Source of the DNA: JAAZKI01 sp012799905 | Lineage (GTDB): Bacteria; Verrucomicrobiota; Lentisphaeria; Oligosphaerales; Oligosphaeraceae | Assembly (NCBI GenBank): GCA_050949415.1 | Contig: JBMNFR010000013.1 | Location: 185,748 to 249,747 of the forward strand | DNA: 64,000 nucleotides | Reading direction: 5' to 3' | In this document: in pieces, positions 62,933 through 64,000 of the stretch | How positions within the stretch are numbered: the first letter of the stretch is position 1 | How the letters are laid out: each line of letters opens with the position of its first letter | Position numbers and translations under genes: made by a program | Notes under the pieces: model-generated | Told to the model about the DNA's origin: nothing | Database searches by the model: none | What the model saw: the letters and a program-made list of their open reading frames with translations, nothing else

Positions 62933-63168
62933 TATGTCCTCTCCATTGTCTTGGTTGAATTTGAATCGAATTTTGCCTGACAATTTTCGGGTTCAAGCTG
63001 ATTCTAATGAGTTTTCTAAGGCATTAAACTACTCGTGCATAAAGTAAAAACCGCTGACTTTGACAAATATCTCATCATAAACTGGCTATTTCATTCACCT
63101 CTTGCCCATGCTTTCCATCTCTTTAAGCTTAGCGTCGAGCTATGCTTGTATGGCTTTAATATCCACAT
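62933..63168. other. Non-coding or decayed region between small genes
   Basis: The minus strand shows fragments with coding-like character, such as PVYDEIFVKVSGFYFMHE and, nearer 63168, LDAKLKEMESMGKR. They are broken by TAG, TAG and TGA codons. They may be decayed pieces of a gene. Chance cannot be excluded in this AT-rich stretch. Confidence 0.3.
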
Positions 63169-63999
63169 TCAAGCTGGCCAGGTTTGTGTTGCGAAATGCT
63201 CACCTGGAGTAGGAATGGTTTTTTTCTGTTCTAAGAAATCAGATGCAGACAAACCAAAACAATAATTTAGAAGTTGAGTAGTATAATCTAAGAATCCTAA
63301 GGTTTCATCCAATTTGCGATTTTTATCTATAAAACCTTTTCCATGAGAATAAAAGCTATTCTTAACTACATAGCTATTAATAATTTCTTTTTTATATAGC
63401 AATGTTGAATTCCAATTTATGGCAATTCCAGGCTGACTTCCGTTTTTTAAGGGTATTGGATACCAAGTCAATAAAGGTGATTTATTAAAATAAGCGTTGG
63501 AATCATCGTAACCTGTGATTATACGACACCATTTTTCACATATTTTTCCCCAAGCACTTGGTGAAATAACACATCCACTCCACTCTTGAATTTTTTCAAG
63601 GGAAATTGCTTCAATGACTGCTTTGCCATAGATAGCTTCGTTGGTGAAAAATTGTCTTGGATCCTTCTTGTCATCCTTATGAACAATAATTTCTCCATAA
63701 GTCATTGCCCCACGCAACGGGAAGCCATTTTTTATTCCATATAAAAGAAGTTCACTTATTACTTCAAGGAGATTACGGAAAGTTCTAAATTCATCATCTT
63801 CAGTCCATATTAAAATTGAATCTGATATTAAACTAAAGTTAAGGTGGGGCTTAAGTTCAAATTTCCATTCACCTTTAGTGTCATTTGTATTTTCAATATA
63901 TTGAATTGTCCTTGATTTATCTACCGCTTTCTCGAAAGAAGAAAAAATTAATTTAACAATTTCTATAAGTTGTTCTTGCGTATTATGATTAACAATTTC
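63169..63999 (-). CDS. Class III nucleotide-cyclase-like protein, N-terminus outside window
   Basis: The frame is open to the window edge, giving about 276 residues. The block LNFSLISDSILIWTEDDEF, then FRNLLEVISELLLYGIKNGFPLRGAMTYGEI, then AIYGKAVIEAISLEKIQEWSGCVISPSAW, follows the beta-alpha-beta order of cyclase-homology domains: the SDS acidic strand, the PLRGA-x-YG strand and a helix-rich dimer arm. Many uncharacterised bacterial proteins with this pattern begin with an FLDILGF-type strand carrying the first metal Asp, which would lie outside the window. The SDS serine/aspartate may supply the second. Cyclase activity is unproven. The gene is AT-rich, and it is followed by the small zinc-ribbon gene. 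Confidence 0.55.
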   Translation of the reverse strand, partial: EIVNHNTQEQLIEIVKLIFSSFEKAVDKSRTIQYIENTNDTKGEWKFELKPHLNFSLISDSILIWTEDDEFRTFRNLLEVISELLLYGIKNGFPLRGAMTYGEIIVHKDDKKDPRQFFTNEAIYGKAVIEAISLEKIQEWSGCVISPSAWGKICEKWCRIITGYDDSNAYFNKSPLLTWYPIPLKNGSQPGIAINWNSTLLYKKEIINSYVVKNSFYSHGKGFIDKNRKLDETLGFLDYTTQLLNYCFGLSASDFLEQKKTIPTPGEHFATQTWPA

Positions 64000-64000
64000 T

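Noticed and set aside
62826..63047. 73-codon plus-strand frame
   Set aside because: It lies antisense to the small zinc-ribbon gene, which has a better ribosome site and a recognisable motif.
53063..64000. Right attachment site of the island inside the window
   Set aside because: No second copy of the tRNA 3' end (GGTTCGAATCC or CTGTCTCTCC) was found after the integrase gene, so the boundary is probably beyond the window.

Overview
The window looks like a chromosome segment of a Lentisphaerota (Victivallales-like) bacterium of the PVC superphylum. The main evidence is a prepilin-type protein with an H-X9-DG motif, two large secreted DUF4838 proteins, a DUF4091/GH123-like protein, a sialate O-acetylesterase, a big secreted beta-helix protein and PVC-style intergenic palindromic repeats. 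No 16S gene is present, so the assignment is inference. The backbone is moderately GC-rich. The stretch from about 54.6 to 58.5 kb is strikingly AT-rich.

Layout. 0-3.4 kb: end of a CCA-adding-type HD protein, a ROK kinase and mannitol-1-phosphate dehydrogenase. 3.5-5.2 kb: a MITE-like element and a sugar-binding lipoprotein. 5.4-11.2 kb: a tight set of secreted protein, processive family-2 glycosyltransferase, polytopic membrane protein and O6-alkylguanine repair protein. 11.7-14 kb: ketoacyl synthase, acyl carrier protein and ThyX. 14-28.4 kb: extracellular glycan-use genes, interrupted by a PIN/RelB-type toxin-antitoxin pair, a pseudopilin and a DJ-1 protein. 28.5-33.2 kb: ABC-2 permease, TPR-like membrane protein and methyltransferase. 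33.3-42.8 kb: two inverted composite repeats, each with eleven 26-bp hairpin units, flanking a zinc protein, TolC, an MFS transporter, a GH-like enzyme and a pseudogene with two nonsense codons. 42.8-52.4 kb: a frameshifted beta-helix surface protein, a HEPN pair, a cysteine desulfurase-like enzyme and a CPA2 antiporter.

From 52.7 kb the content is mobile. A second MITE copy is followed by tRNA-Ser(CGA) and a tyrosine integrase, marking the left end of an island. The island carries an AAA ATPase of RepA type with an unknown N-terminal half, an inovirus Gp2-like protein with a histidine-rich HxHxH stretch, an AlpA/excisionase-like regulator, IS remnants and an IS21-like transposase. The IS21-like end has cut off the 3' end of an HD-Hsp90-type ATPase gene. 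Beyond it lie a 41-residue zinc-ribbon gene and the 3' part of a gene resembling class III nucleotide-cyclase-like proteins. No right attachment site was seen, so the island probably runs past the window.

The most interesting signals are the MITE family with perfect 7-bp flanking duplications, the co-varying hairpin arrays, the transposase gene carrying its own terminal-repeat motif, and the cyclase-like/zinc-ribbon/HD-Hsp90 cluster.
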